Assembly: GCA_033964015.1 (NCBI GenBank)
Contig: CM066923.1
Coordinates: 8,731,978 to 8,795,977, forward strand
DNA length: 64,000 nucleotides
Direction: 5' to 3'
Source: Scolanthus callimorphus
Taxonomy: Eukaryota; Cnidaria; Anthozoa; Actiniaria; Edwardsiidae
Shown in pieces: positions 48,740-60,800 of this stretch. The translations under genes and the position numbers were made by a program. Under the pieces are notes generated by a model. The model made no database searches. It saw only the letters and a list, made by a program, of their open reading frames with translations, and had not been told where the DNA came from. How positions within the stretch are numbered: position 1 is the stretch's first letter; the number at the start of each line of letters is the position of its first letter.

Positions 48740-51700
48740 TACAGTGGCTGTACTCCAGGCTGCAATATGGGCGTTGGGGTCGTATTGTGCGCAGTACTAC
48801 TAATCATTTTTGTGTGAAAAATGACATTCCTCATGTGAAAATAAATATTCTAGACCTGCGATAAAAGATCTTGAAGATTTTAGAATGTTTGAAGAACAAA
48901 AAACCGGAAGCTGGTGGGATAGGTCATTGTGCACTGAACCCCAATAAACGGCGTTTGCATCGTAGTTACAATTGTCGAATTTTTCCTATTCGACGAGTGT
49001 ATGTGCAGAACTAACAAAAGTCTCTCCCCAAAGGAATCATCACATGATCTGAACTGGATGCCAGGCCGTCAGCCGATTTGGCTATAGCTTTTTCCTTCGC
49101 CACCATCTATTTCTTGCATCCAAATTCGTAGCATCGCATGATCCACAGTAACCTGATTCTCATCCGCTACGGTGGAGTTCGTTGGCACTTCCTATCGATC
49201 CGCGTCTGATCAACGTCATGGGTGAAAATTTCTGGATGAGAACTAAGTGGGGTAAGGTAAATTCTCAGCGATTTGAATAGATACACATACACTCGCCAAA
49301 TCGACCAAATCGGCAGAACACGTGACCCCGTGACGTTGATCAGACGCCAAGGTAGGCAGTAGCAACAACTCTACCGTAGCAGATAAGAATCAGGCTAGAT
49401 CCAAACATATTGAAAGTGCACGAATTTGTAATTGTAACAATTCCAACGTCTTTGAAAGTTCGAACGATCTAGGATTTGTCTTTATTATTATTTTTTTCTA
49501 TAACCCTTTTGTCTTTATTTCTCTGTTTTCTGCGCCCCAGAGTTTTTTTTTTTTTTTTTTTTACTTGAATGATTCTATACTTTGGAGAAGTGGTATATCG
49601 GGAGAAAGAAAACTTGGTCGAGTGTTGGGAACAACTACGAAAGATTTGTGTGTCGGGTGTCTATCTGTGTGGGCTGAAACGCGAGTTCAGAGTTCAAGTG
49701 CCTACATGAGATATTCCTGTGAAATTTTCAACGTAATTTTCGTGAAACTTTATGATACGCTGTGATGATTTTGCTCGGTACTTTTTACAAAGAGTATATT
49801 GGAACTTTTGAACAGAAGTGCCTGGGTGTGGGGTTTGTATTCCATTTCAATTCAACGCCACGAGTGGCACGATAATAACGCAATACAATCGGTGACCAGT
49901 GCTTTTGAAAGGAATTTGTTTACCGATAGAGATGTTTGGTCGACAGGTATCTGTTTTCGAAAACCCCAGTAATCATTTATCCGAAAAAAGTATTTAAAAT
50001 TTTTGTATGACACTCCAGCTTCCGCGTTGTTTTGTTTCGATTGTAACGTCAGCATTTTGGGGCACTTCCAACTTGTGGCGTACTACGCGCCGACAGATGC
50101 GGGAAAGAGTGAAGTGCCCAGAGTTACTGGACGGCACGAACTACATAAATTCTAGCGTGTATTTTGTATCTCGACAACGTGGTGACAAGTCCTCCTCCCC
50201 TGGCGCGCGAGGTATTAAGTAGAACGCTTCCTAGCGTCATTTCTTTTTATGTGCGTGCGAGGTTTTTTCCTCTCTGCTCTTTTAAAAATAGATCTTGCTT
50301 GTAGGGTATTCCGTGGCCGAAGGCTTTTATCTTATATTCCCGTGATTAAGGCACTTGCATTGCTGGAATAACATGCTTAACTCGAGGGAAGGAAACAGGA
50401 AATGTATCACTTATCCCAGACGCATCTCACGCGGTTTACGTTAGATCTTCGCATGTCCTTTGCCGGTACGAAAATCGGCTTTGAAAATTGTTTCTGCGAT
50501 GTATGGTCCGATAAAATCTTTACAAGGTCAGCGAGAGCAACAGATGTAATCCGGCAAAGCGCATGCGAATAGCATCTACCGCATGTCCCGAATCGTGCGC
50601 CGATCTCTGTTTTTGCCACAAGATCATGCACCTTTCTATTGTGGAACTTTCGACGTACTTTTCTCGGTGTCGCCTGTAGATGTTTTCCCTTGAATTCGAA
50701 GTATCTGTCGCGCACAGTCTCCAGTAGTCGAACAAAGAGTTCCACAGAAGTTTTGGATCCCGCCCGCGCCCGGATCCCAGATCCTCCTTAAATTTAGCTG
50801 GATCCCAAATCCCCTTATCAAGTCCAGTCGAAAAGTAGCGTAATTGTTCTGCGTTTGATACGTTAGGCAACGCCACGTGGGTGGGCACGGGTGAAATTCA
50901 ATTTGAAAACACAAACAAGTATTTTGTTTCCAGTCATTTCACAGCCTAATATTTTCCCCATAAAAGTACTTAGGCTGCCGCACCAAATTATGAACCATAG
51001 AGCAGGCCCGTAGAGGGGGGTTCGAACGAACAGACAAAGGTTTTTGTCACAAAACAGGTAGGAAACACGACAAAATGCTATAAATTTGGTTTATGCAGGT
51101 TTTCTTCTGAAAAACTAAAGATAACGAAGCCCCGCTCCAAGAATGCGAGCTACGGACCTGTAGAGCAATAGAGGTAGCCAATACAGGTATCCAGTGTGTG
51201 TGCGTGTAGCTACAGCTCACCATATCGTTTGGTGCCAGGGCGCGCGCTAGGACGATGACTTATAATTCGTCACTAAGTCGCCTAATTAACAGACCTATCC
51301 CGAAAATAGAGTGCGGACCACTTTAGCAAGCAAGCTTTTATCGCATTCTGAGATAACGCCAAACACGCATAACAACGTTGGCGGGCTGTAGTTATATCTG
51401 CGGTCAAAATCATAGGAAGTTACGTTTAGTGCACTCATACGATACTTCTAACCAGGGCGGGGCCTGTACACATGATCTTTTATCGGTCAAAACGTGCGCG
51501 CGCAAACTAGACGGGAAATGAGGCTGACAGTTCACAACAAACACGCCTAAAGTAAGCCTCCTTATTGAATTCATGGAAATTTAGATGCAATTTGTTGTGT
51601 GGGTGGTGTTGCTTTTCGCTGGATAAATTTGTTTTGTATCTCGGTACGGAACTATTTGTATTTTCCAAATTACATTGTTCTAACCCCCTGGTGGTTCGGA

Positions 51701-51865
51701 AGACTTCATGAAGAAATTTTATTTGTCAAATGACATATGAGACTTAACGCTTCAGTGATCTACGTGTTCTTGTGTGATGCTTGGGAAGCAGACTTGAGAA
51801 TAACAAACGTGATAATATGAAATGGTGAAAAATTTGCTTGAGATTGTAGCGAGAACTCCGCGGCG
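48740..51865. other. Intergenic region, no confident gene
   Basis: Contains a partial fold-back (49025-49075), the element at 49147-49396 and a poly-T run (49545-49562). At 50407-50914 the minus strand is open in three frames (up to 122 codons). No domain, splice context or start supports a gene there, although it is the densest open stretch in this gap. Confidence 0.5.
49147..49396. mobile_element. Fold-back element (AACCTGATTCTCATCCGCTACGG)
   Basis: CCTGATTCTCATCCGCTACG pairs with CTACCGTAGCAGATAAGAAT, and GATCAACGTCATGG with CGTGACGTTGATC. About 250 bp downstream of the RhoGEF gene. Confidence 0.8.
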
Positions 51866-52996
51866 ATGATAACGATTACACAGCAACCGCTAATGAAACC
51901 CGTAGCGGATTCTCCACATCGAAAACTCGTCGTTAAACAGATACGACCGTCTCCGCCGGCAAAGCCACCGAGGAACGCTGTTAATGTGCGCCACACTCCG
52001 CAGCAAAAAGTTGTCCAAGTCAGCGTCCCAAGGATTAATCTCCAAGCCGCTCAGGCAGCGACAACCACATCGCATCTGGGACGTAAATATCAAGTTAAAA
52101 TGCCCATAATACAAGTGAACATCAACAAGGCTGGACTACAGGTACAAAACAATAATTATACATATCACATTCATAATATACTATTCAATAATGCACTTCC
52201 ACAATAATAACAAAATATCACTGAAAGTGTGGTTACATACAGTCTTTATAAGTAAGCTCAGTAAAGGTTTGCGCGCAAAGTGATTTTGCTTTGTCATGCG
52301 AAGGTTTTAATTGTTTCTAGGTTTATTTTTATCGCAGTAAGTTCTAATTTTACGCCAGCTTCAGATCTTTTTATGCTGACTTAGTAGAATCGTATTGAGC
52401 AACATCAGTCTGGAGCAACATAAAGAGGTTTATAGTTTTATTTTTGCGGTAAATATTCAGTTGTGGTTTTATGGCCGAGGTCTAGGGTTAAAAGGATCTT
52501 TTACGCGTATTTTTAATTGTTTACTGCGAGGGGTTTCTTAACTCCTTATTTCTGTTAACTGTGAATGAAAATTAAGGAGCTGATTATCTAGATGGGGGTC
52601 TGTTTTTGTTTAGATTTGTGAGTGACAAATATTCAGAGAAAATGATTGAGTTCTATGAAGCAGTTCACATCGTAAAAAAACTTGTATCTCAGCAAGTCTG
52701 GGTTGCTAAACTAGCGAGACCTAGGCGATGACATGCTAGGAATGAATTAATACATCCACATTAAATTTTACCCCAGCCATGATATATTTTAATCCCTTGC
52801 ATACGTTTTGTATATCTGCCTAAAGCCTCCTTTGAATTTAAAAGCTATTTTTATCACATAAAATTGATCTTAACGAGAAACGAAGCGCTCTTGTTTTTCT
52901 TTAATCATGACACTTCTTCGACAGACAAAGAAAGTGGCCTCTGAACTCTCGAAACAGGAAAAATTCAAGAGAAGGAACGCTCTATCAACGTGTTAA
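51866..52996 (+). CDS. Small two-exon gene, unknown function (115 aa)
   Basis: Exon A (51866-52141, 92 codons) starts at an ATG and ends at a CAG|GTACAA donor in phase 0. Exon B (52925-52996) follows acceptor cttcttcgacag and reads TKKVASELSKQEKFKRRNAL, then STC and TAA. The product is very basic and rich in Gln, Val, Pro and Lys: MITITQQPLMKPV at the start, RPSPPAKPPRN near residues 30-40, HTPQQKVVQVSVPRINLQAA in the middle, RKYQVKMPIIQVNINKAGL before the junction. There is no signal peptide, membrane segment or known domain. Codon-like composition stands out from the AT-rich surroundings. If the intron is retained, the frame ends at a stop at 52205-52207 (113 aa). ATTAAA at 53029-53034 could be its poly(A) signal. 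I do not recognise the family. Confidence 0.55.
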
Positions 52997-53250
52997 TTGT
53001 CCTTTTCTTATTTTAATATAATTTTGAGATTAAATCTATTTTTGTCTAAGAGATAACTTATTAATTTAATTGATAGTTATTATAGGGTGACACATTATAT
53101 ATTCATCTTGATAGAACAGCCGAAATCAAAAGCAATTTTCTCTTATCCTTTTTGCGGAGAGCAGTTCATTTTCTACAACATTTGGAGCTTTACAGCACAG
53201 ACAGCAATGACTTCTCTTTGCACAAAGTTACTAGTAAGCCCTTGCCAAAC

Positions 53251-53457
53251 TAGGACACATATAGCGCGCAACATTGTGACCCCGACACATGTTTCCTTGT
53301 TGCGTGCGACACATTTTGTAGCCGGAACACAAAAATGTTTCTTCGCCAAACAACAAACATTTTATGTTGTCCGAGACACACGCGTGCGATGTTTCCTAGT
53401 TTAGCCACTCGGGGGGAACAGGACACAAATGCTGCGCGCTGCGTGTGTCCTAGTAGC
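53251..53457. mobile_element. Fold-back element (CTAGGACACA ends)
   Basis: ACTAGGACACATATAGCGCG and GCTGCGTGTGTCCTAGTAGC mark the ends, and ACACATTTTGTAGCCGGAAC lies inside. Related GTTGCGTGCGACACA and CACGCGTGCGATG words are inverted. Confidence 0.7.
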
Positions 53458-53537
53458 TTTAAAGGCAAGCTCTCCTCCCGCCGCGCATTTTTGGGTTTTG
53501 GATTTTCTTTTTTCAGTGTCGCCAGTCCGCCATCTAA

Positions 53538-53643
53538 ACCAATCAGGTCCTTTGCCTTGTTCCGCCTATTGCAGTTGCCTGGCTTCCTGTCGCGACGAAA
53601 ACAAAGTCAACTGTGCTTTAGGAAGGGGAAGAACCTGATTGGC
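53538..53643. mobile_element. Fold-back element (ACCAATCAGGTCC)
   Basis: AACCAATCAGGTCCTTTGCC and GGGAAGAACCTGATTGGC are inverted, with CAGTTGCC...GTCAACTG inside. 106 bp. Confidence 0.7.
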
Positions 53644-53964
53644 GTAGATTGTTCTTTCTGTACAGAAGAAACAAAATATCAAACCACGTTTTGAAATTCA
53701 ACGGTTGCAAGAATATTCATTGGCCCTCATTGATATTGACGCGGGAGAATTTTAAATCATAATCATGGTCTGCACGTATTTCCTGTTTCCTGCTAAAACC
53801 TGGTTTCCAAATTTTGCAGCTGTCGTTGACAAACTTGTTCTGCAACAGCTATCGTGAACAAAGTTGTTCTGCGACAGTTGCAACACATGGAAACCGGGAT
53901 AAACTCGAGTTGCAGCAGAGCACGGGTGATCTGCAACACGAGTTGCAGTTCTTCTTCCCTGCTA

Positions 53965-53994
53965 GCAGAGGCCACTTCTTGAAGTGGCCTCTGC
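53965..53994. repeat. Perfect 30-bp palindrome
   Basis: GCAGAGGCCACTTCTTGAAG continuing as TGGCCTCTGC is its own reverse complement apart from the 2-base centre. It falls inside a larger repetitive segment (53800-54000) with CTGCAACAGCTATCGTGAAC-type copies. Confidence 0.9.
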
Positions 53995-54225
53995 ACACAA
54001 ATGTCACAACCTCTCGTCCAGGATCGTGGACGTACTTTGACTGGTTTGGCTGGAATGGCGTCAGTGTTTTTGCTTCGAAAACAGCCCGCGCGCTTTCACG
54101 AGTTATTTCTTGTTCAATGACCAACACACAACATTTTGCTCAAATTTCTATCGAAAACAAAACGATCTCCAGCGGATTCTCAAAGGCAAACTTTAGAATG
54201 AGTATCAGAGCTGCGTTTAAGAGCC

Positions 54226-54945
54226 TTTAAGGTATGAGTATACCTTTGCGCGAGGGATGTCAAATTTTCGCGAAAAAAATCACTGTCGCGTCATTATTTA
54301 CACTACAAGGGCCATTTATATATCGTTTTAAAGCTTGTGGAACGGCCTTTCTTACTTAGTGGTATATTTATATGCAACGTTACTTGATGGATCGTTTTCG
54401 TCGTTTTGTGCTTCAAAGGAAAAGTACCATTTTTTGCTTTTTAAAAGCTCCTGCCACTTCCAGTTAATGTTAAAAGCTCCAGATTTCCGCAAAATGTATT
54501 CCTGAGAGGGCGATCTGAAAAAGGTGTGCGGGATTATTGATATTTTACATATTTGCGGAATTATCATGTAAAACAGGTTGAAAATCGATATTTTTGGCAA
54601 TGCTAACACAAAAATTAGCATAAAATATGTTTTGAAAGGAAAATCAAAAATCCCGCACACCTTTTTTTAGATCACCTTCTAAAGAATAGATTTTGCTTAA
54701 ATTTGGAGCTGTGCAATTTAATTGGAAGAAGCTGGAACTTTTTCAAGAAAGTCGGTGCTTTTTTCTTTAGAGCTAAACAAATATATGTTAATGTACAATA
54801 TAATGAAAAGAAAGTTATTTATCAGATAGCCCAACCTTTTAGCTTTAAAATGATATATAAACGACGTTTGTGGTGTAAATTGTGACGCGATACGAATTTT
54901 TTTCCCGTGACACCCTTCAAAGGTATACTCATACCTTAAATTGAG
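54226..54945. mobile_element. 0.7-kb fold-back transposon-like element
   Basis: TTTAAGGTATGAGTATACCT at the left and GGTATACTCATACCTTAAA at the right are inverted. Pairing continues with TTTGCGCGAGGGATGTCA/GTGACACCCTTCAAA, ATATATCGTTTTAAAGC/GCTTTAAAATGATATAT, and near the centre AAAAGGTGTGCGGGATT/AATCCCGCACACCTTTT. The whole element can fold on itself. No transposase frame of useful length. Confidence 0.9.
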
Positions 54946-57589
54946 TAAACGAGCCATTAAAGTCCACAAAAAGTGATTTTGTGTAAGTTGTAGAGCAGAT
55001 AAATTGCCTATTTTCTTGTGCTCGACCACAAACTAGATCGACCAGTTTCTCCAAGCTCACGCCATTTCCTTACACATGCGCGACAGAAAAATTACATTTG
55101 TGTGCAGATGCTACTTTTGCGTAGTTGAAAAACACAAGAAAGCATTTAAAGTAAAAGAAAATGCAAGGAGATAAAAAGTAGCCTCTGCTCGCAGGGTACA
55201 GTTCATGCAGTAGTCGCGAGAGTCGTAGCGTGTTGTAGAATTCGCGAACGCTGCCGGTTTCCACATGTTGCAGACACCCAACTGCAACGCGTCTGACGAG
55301 AAAGAGAAAAAGATCTAAATGGAAATTACTGATGCTCGGTGTCCGATATTTTTATAGAACAAAAGCTAAACAAACGGGAACAAAGTACATTGTAAAGAGC
55401 CAGGATCCCATCAGCAGGAGCCTCCATCACCTATTGATGGGCATCCAAGATGAATCTATTTTTGGATGGTAGATTTTGAATCCCGCGAGAAATTTGTTCT
55501 CTTCTCCTCTCTCCAAAGAAAGATGGCTGAACCTGCACATGCATACAGACATACCATTTTATTTCGACACAGTAATATGGTCCTCCCCTCGCCTGAACCC
55601 CAGGGGCGAGAGAGAGAAAGACCCTGGCGACGCATGAGGATGCCTAGGAATAGCCTTTCCTCTGCAAGGAAAGAAAGAAACGTCAGAGAATAGTGCGAAT
55701 GGCAAAAAGGCACACGCACCACCTTTGTTCATGTTTGTTGGAGAGATGGCCGGAACTGTTGGTGCGCGCGCTTTTCAACTCTTCGCGCGCACTGTTCGCT
55801 GATATTTTTCTCCCCCTTTACGATGTTGGCGATATTATACATTATCGACTACCTTATATCGACGATTCATTTCCCTTTTTTATTTGGCATTTTCTCTTAT
55901 AACCCGATCGTCCACACCCGACGCTCGCAGCTAGCTATATCACGGTTATGAAAAGGAATAAAGGAACACATATAATTCAAAGTACATGTAAGGGACCTAA
56001 TACGTGTACGTGAGCGACAAAATGATAACTGGGGCGTTATCTGGAGTTACTGAGATATACAGATAAGCAAAGGGAGATTGAACGAATAACAGACCAAAAA
56101 GCGAAGAAGTCATGGAAGTCCGAGGGTGTCCTAAGAAAGAAAATGGCAAATCAACATATGGCGACGCGGACGGAGGTGAACGAGCTGAAGTGTGTACTGT
56201 ACTCATGGTCCAGGTTTTTGGATCGGATGTTCAGTGATGAGATTTCAGTTCATTTTCAGGGGCGGAATTAATTAAGGCTGTTATGTGTGTGTCGGGGTAT
56301 CTAGGGGTTCTAGACCTACCTTGTACCTTGGGCAGTCTTTCATTCGTAAAGCGAGACGAGGCCCCAGACGAGTAGAGGCCCCTAAACGGAAAGAAGGTTT
56401 CGTCGGGGCACGTTCCCCGCCCTCTCCCCTCCCCTCTTTTTCATTTCTGCACCGCGTCCCTGATTTCAAGGTGTTTGACAGGTCGGAGTGATAAACATCT
56501 ATACATAGTTCCACTGAACATGTCTACAACAACATAGTAACTGTTCTTGGGATCCCTTTGTATTATACATATCTTTCAGCTTGTCGAAAACAATTGCGTG
56601 AGAAGTTAGACTGCGGTTCCGAGATGCGAGAACGCTTGTTGATGGGAGAGCAATAATTGCGTGATGACTTGGACTGCGGTTCAGTATGAGAAGAGATCCC
56701 GAAAGAGCACAGGCAGTTAACTGAAGTCCCTCCTTGAAAATTGGTGTTAGGAAAACAAACATGCGTGACCAGAGCCTGTCTATTGTGCTAAAACTACATA
56801 TTTGTTAACCACCCATCTGGGTTCTATTTTTCTCAAATATTTCCTAGCATGAATTGCCATGTGTTACAGATCATTTTTATTTGTCATACTTGATTAAGAT
56901 TTTACTGATTATTGCATTTTAATTAGATAATTTGATTTTATGAATTTCGGATCGTAGAAGCGCGGTTTACTCTGTAAAAGCAGTCACGCAAGATTTAGCG
57001 AAAAAATGTAATCTCGCCGCTGCATTCACGCGCTGAAAAAAAAAAAGACAAAACGAAAGTACCCATCTATTTCAAGTGCAGTTTATGTCTTTCGTTAACA
57101 GTTTCGCTTAAAACACTAAATACATCTATCTGAATGCTAAGAGAGGGCAGATGTGATAATTTTAAAGATACAAATTTGTTATCAGGAAAATAAGCTTACA
57201 TTGCTACAAACCGATGACTACTACTTAAAACGTGCCCAGAGATATATACAAACCTATTCTTTTCCGTGTCAGTGTGTTTTAAAAAGATATGACGTAGGTT
57301 GATCTATATCGATTCCGAATGACGTTTCGGCTTGGGTATCGAGCCTAATTCACCACTTAGAAAGTCAAAGGGTACAACTCACAGATTATTTAAATGGCCT
57401 TGCTTAATACTATTTCATCCATTTTGATTTCACCGGAAACGTTTACGGGCAAAACTCGAAAATAAAGGCAAGCGTTAAAGAAATTGCTCTAATTGTTCGC
57501 GTTTTGCATATCAGAGATTTCCTATTATGTAGAGCTTATTTACAATTCTCTCATTGAAAAGAGGAAATCAAAATATTTTCGGTTGAAAT
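54946..57589. other. Intergenic region between the small gene and PAK, no confident gene
   Basis: Several open frames under 90 codons occur on both strands but none has recognisable protein features or splice support. CATCAGCAGGAGCCTCCAT at 55410-55428 resembles ATCAACAGGAGCCTCCAT at 39946-39963, a small dispersed repeat. Confidence 0.5.
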
Positions 57590-57894
57590 TTGACATTTTT
57601 GGGGGCCGCGCTGTTGCTTATTTGCGTCAATTATTGCTGTTTCCGTCCCAGACCTCCCCGGCATGAGTATTGGCTGCCTAGAGGGCCCTCATTAGTATTG
57701 CGTCGGCGGCAATAGCGCGAGGCCTCGAGTGGAGGCAGATTCTCGCCTGATCGCTAGTGAAGACAGTTTGCCAAGCAAACTATGAACTCTTGATGTGGTC
57801 TAACACTGCTGGAATTCGGCCTTATTCTCCTATAATTCAACACCCAGCTTCCCGTATCCAGGAGAAAGGCTTCTAACACTTGTAAAGCTTCAAA
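57590..57894 (+). promoter_or_regulatory. Likely PAK promoter / 5' UTR region
   Basis: The 300 bases before the PAK start are clearly more GC-rich than the flanks and contain GGCGGCAATAGCGCG and CCTCCCCGG-like stretches, as in TATA-less promoters. No TATA box at a convincing distance was seen. The start site is unknown, and the call rests on composition and position only. Confidence 0.3.
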
Positions 57895-60800
57895 ATGGCG
57901 GAAGAAGAAAGACCGCCAGCCCCTCCTATGCGACTCACATCCAACAAGGACGCGGCCATGTCTCCCGGATCGAGACCTCTTCCTAGTGCTCCCGTTGAGG
58001 AAAAGAAGAAGAAAACGGCTACTTTCCGGCTGTTCCCTAACAAGGGAGAATGTACGTATCTTATAGAAGGCCCAGCAATGTTTTAAATTCTTGAAAGCGT
58101 CGTAATTCGCTTGGTTTCGCTTTGGGAACTGATGCCGTCTGTTACATTCGCCTTTCTAGATAACAAGAAAAAACCGGAAATCTCTTACCCAACTCGGTTC
58201 GAACATACAGTACATGTGGGGTTTGATCCAGTAACGGGCGAATTTACGGTAAGTTTGCTGTTCCTTGGCTTCGAGAGGGATATCTCTCGCATATATGGCG
58301 ACGTAAGATTGTGTTTCGATCGCATCCATTAAACGCATGATCCTCTAAAATGTGGTCTGACTCACTGGCATACAAACCTAACACACCCTATTTCATAAGG
58401 TTATAAACTCAATTCCCTATGTGTATTTGACCCTTCATATAAAAACACTAGGTGCCAAAGCTAGGCCACTCACTTCACTTCAACACAGAAGCCAAAATCA
58501 GCTGATTGAATCCCAAAAGAGGTGGAAATTTCCTCTCGAAAATGTAGTCACTCGGGGAATTTTCCGCGCGCGTTTTGTTCGATGTTGGATTTGACGTTTC
58601 AAACCGGCTCGCGTTTGACAGCAGAAAACTCATATGTTATCCGCATCGAACACGCGCTGCAGTTTGTTTAGATACTGCTTTATGAGCTTTTTAAGTCACA
58701 GAAGTGTATAATGCTATTATTTCGCTAATTTTGGTGCCGATCGTACGAACAGATTTGGTTGTGCAGAAATGAGATTCAAGCGAATGATTTGAAAAATACT
58801 TTACTGCTTTTAGTCCTTGCCCAAACAGTACATATTATATTAATTCTTTTGCATCTGCATTTTTAAAATTCAAACTATACATAGAACAGGTGCTAGATTT
58901 CATCTTTTAACTATTTTTTATTACCTGGATTGTATATAGCGTCAGATTTAAAAGGAAAAAATCTAAAACTGCAACTTTGTATGTTGTAGTATGACATTTC
59001 CCCAGTTTTGAGCCTCATTCAAAAGTGGTTACAATTTGGCTTTGCTTCAAGCTATTGGGGATATTTCAGCATACACTGGTGTGCAAATATGGAAATTTTG
59101 TGACATAGTAATGCTATAAGCTTACACGACTAGCATCCCAGCTTTACTGTTTATAATTTCAGATTTCTGTGTACACAAGGGGGACTTTTCCGGTATCTGA
59201 AAGAACTTGTGTATTGTATATTAGAATTTAAACACAAAGCTATGATTGAATTTCAGTTAGCGAGGTATTTAAAGAATTTGATGCAATGATTTTGAGCAGA
59301 GCACAGAATCGCTCTATTATGTTGAAGGGAGACTTCCCAATTGCTGTCAGAAGAAGCTTAAGTTTATCTTCATATGATCAGATGATTTAGTATTGAAATG
59401 TATACCACATTGAAAGATAGGCTTCCTTTTGCATCGATTTGGTAGTTTAGACTGTTAATGCTCCCAGCTGGTTTAGCAATGGTCTGTTGTCTTGCCCGGT
59501 TCTCTGTTGTGGTTGAGAGTGAAGTGTGGAGCGGGAATGCATGTGTTTTCTTATCTGAATGCTAAACCACTGCCTGCAGTTGACATGGCGAGTCCTCAGA
59601 CATCAACCCAAATTACCATAATTCAGCATGGTAGCTTAGCAGGTGCAGAGTAATGCCCCCAAAATACGTTTATGATTTGCATCTTAATAAGTAACAGTTG
59701 AAGGATGACAAAGACAACCCCAGACTTGCTGTCTGTTTTCTACTCTGAAATCATCACTCTGATTAAAATGTTCATATAAACTCCCACTACACATATTAAA
59801 TTGTGATCAACTAATATTTTCTTGTTTGGCATGGGGAATATTACATCACTGAGTTGTTGATCAGATGTTTCCACATCTATTATGTTATCTTAGTTTTTTC
59901 CAGTTTCCATGTTCAATTTAGCTTAAAAAGTTAAACCTTGACTGAACAACTCTTATTACGCAGCATCAGGGAAAATTGTGAATTGAACAAGTTAAAAAAT
60001 AAACCCTGTGTTATTCTATAGTTGTCTGACTTAACCATGTGGCTTCTAAAACAAAACTAAAGCATCCAAATAAGCAATTATGGTGTTATGCTTTGTATTA
60101 TTATGGTGATCTTGGCTTCACTCTAACACCATCTTTTGAAACTGCTTGCAGTGTACTTTCCATGAATTGAATGTGATATGTTTTCTTGAATTCGTATGAG
60201 CGGATTTACATTGTTTTACATATGGATGTCATGGGAGCATATTCCAGTAACTCAATCATGATGCTGTTCTTAGCAGGCTCCTTGCTGACTTGGTATGATT
60301 TATTAAAAGTCAAACATTTCAAGGGTCTTGCATTATATTTTATTTACAGTGCTTTTAAAAAAAAAACATACATGTGTGAGACTTTTTTCTGTATGTAGTA
60401 CCATCAAAAGTACCTTCCAATATTAGATCCACAAGTTTTTATTAGCAGAAAAATTGGACTTTCATTCTGTGAACTGGATTTGATGAATTATTAACCATTT
60501 ACAGTAATACTTTCTATTCCACTGAAAGGAATTTATTCACAAGGAATGGTAATATAAAAAAATACATTCTTGTTATGCTTATGCGAGCCCTGGAGTTTTT
60601 TGTGGATATGTCTTGGTGCTAATAATTTTATACCATATGGCCAAGGAAATTTGTCATATTTAATTAAGTAATTCAATATTTGCCAAGCTACAGTACATGC
60701 AATACAAAGATTGATTTCCTATCAGTTAATATTAATTACTGGCTGCTTAATATTGTCATTCAAATATGGGAAGCCATTGTAATTGCTATAAAGCCACTGA

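Noticed and set aside
50407..50914. Three overlapping minus-strand frames up to 122 codons
   Set aside because: No recognisable domain, no clear start or splice context, and three frames are open at once. Kept only as a note in the intergenic entry.
53087..54230. Several 100-138-codon frames on both strands
   Set aside because: They coincide with fold-back elements at 53251 and 53538 and the palindrome at 53965; no protein family features.
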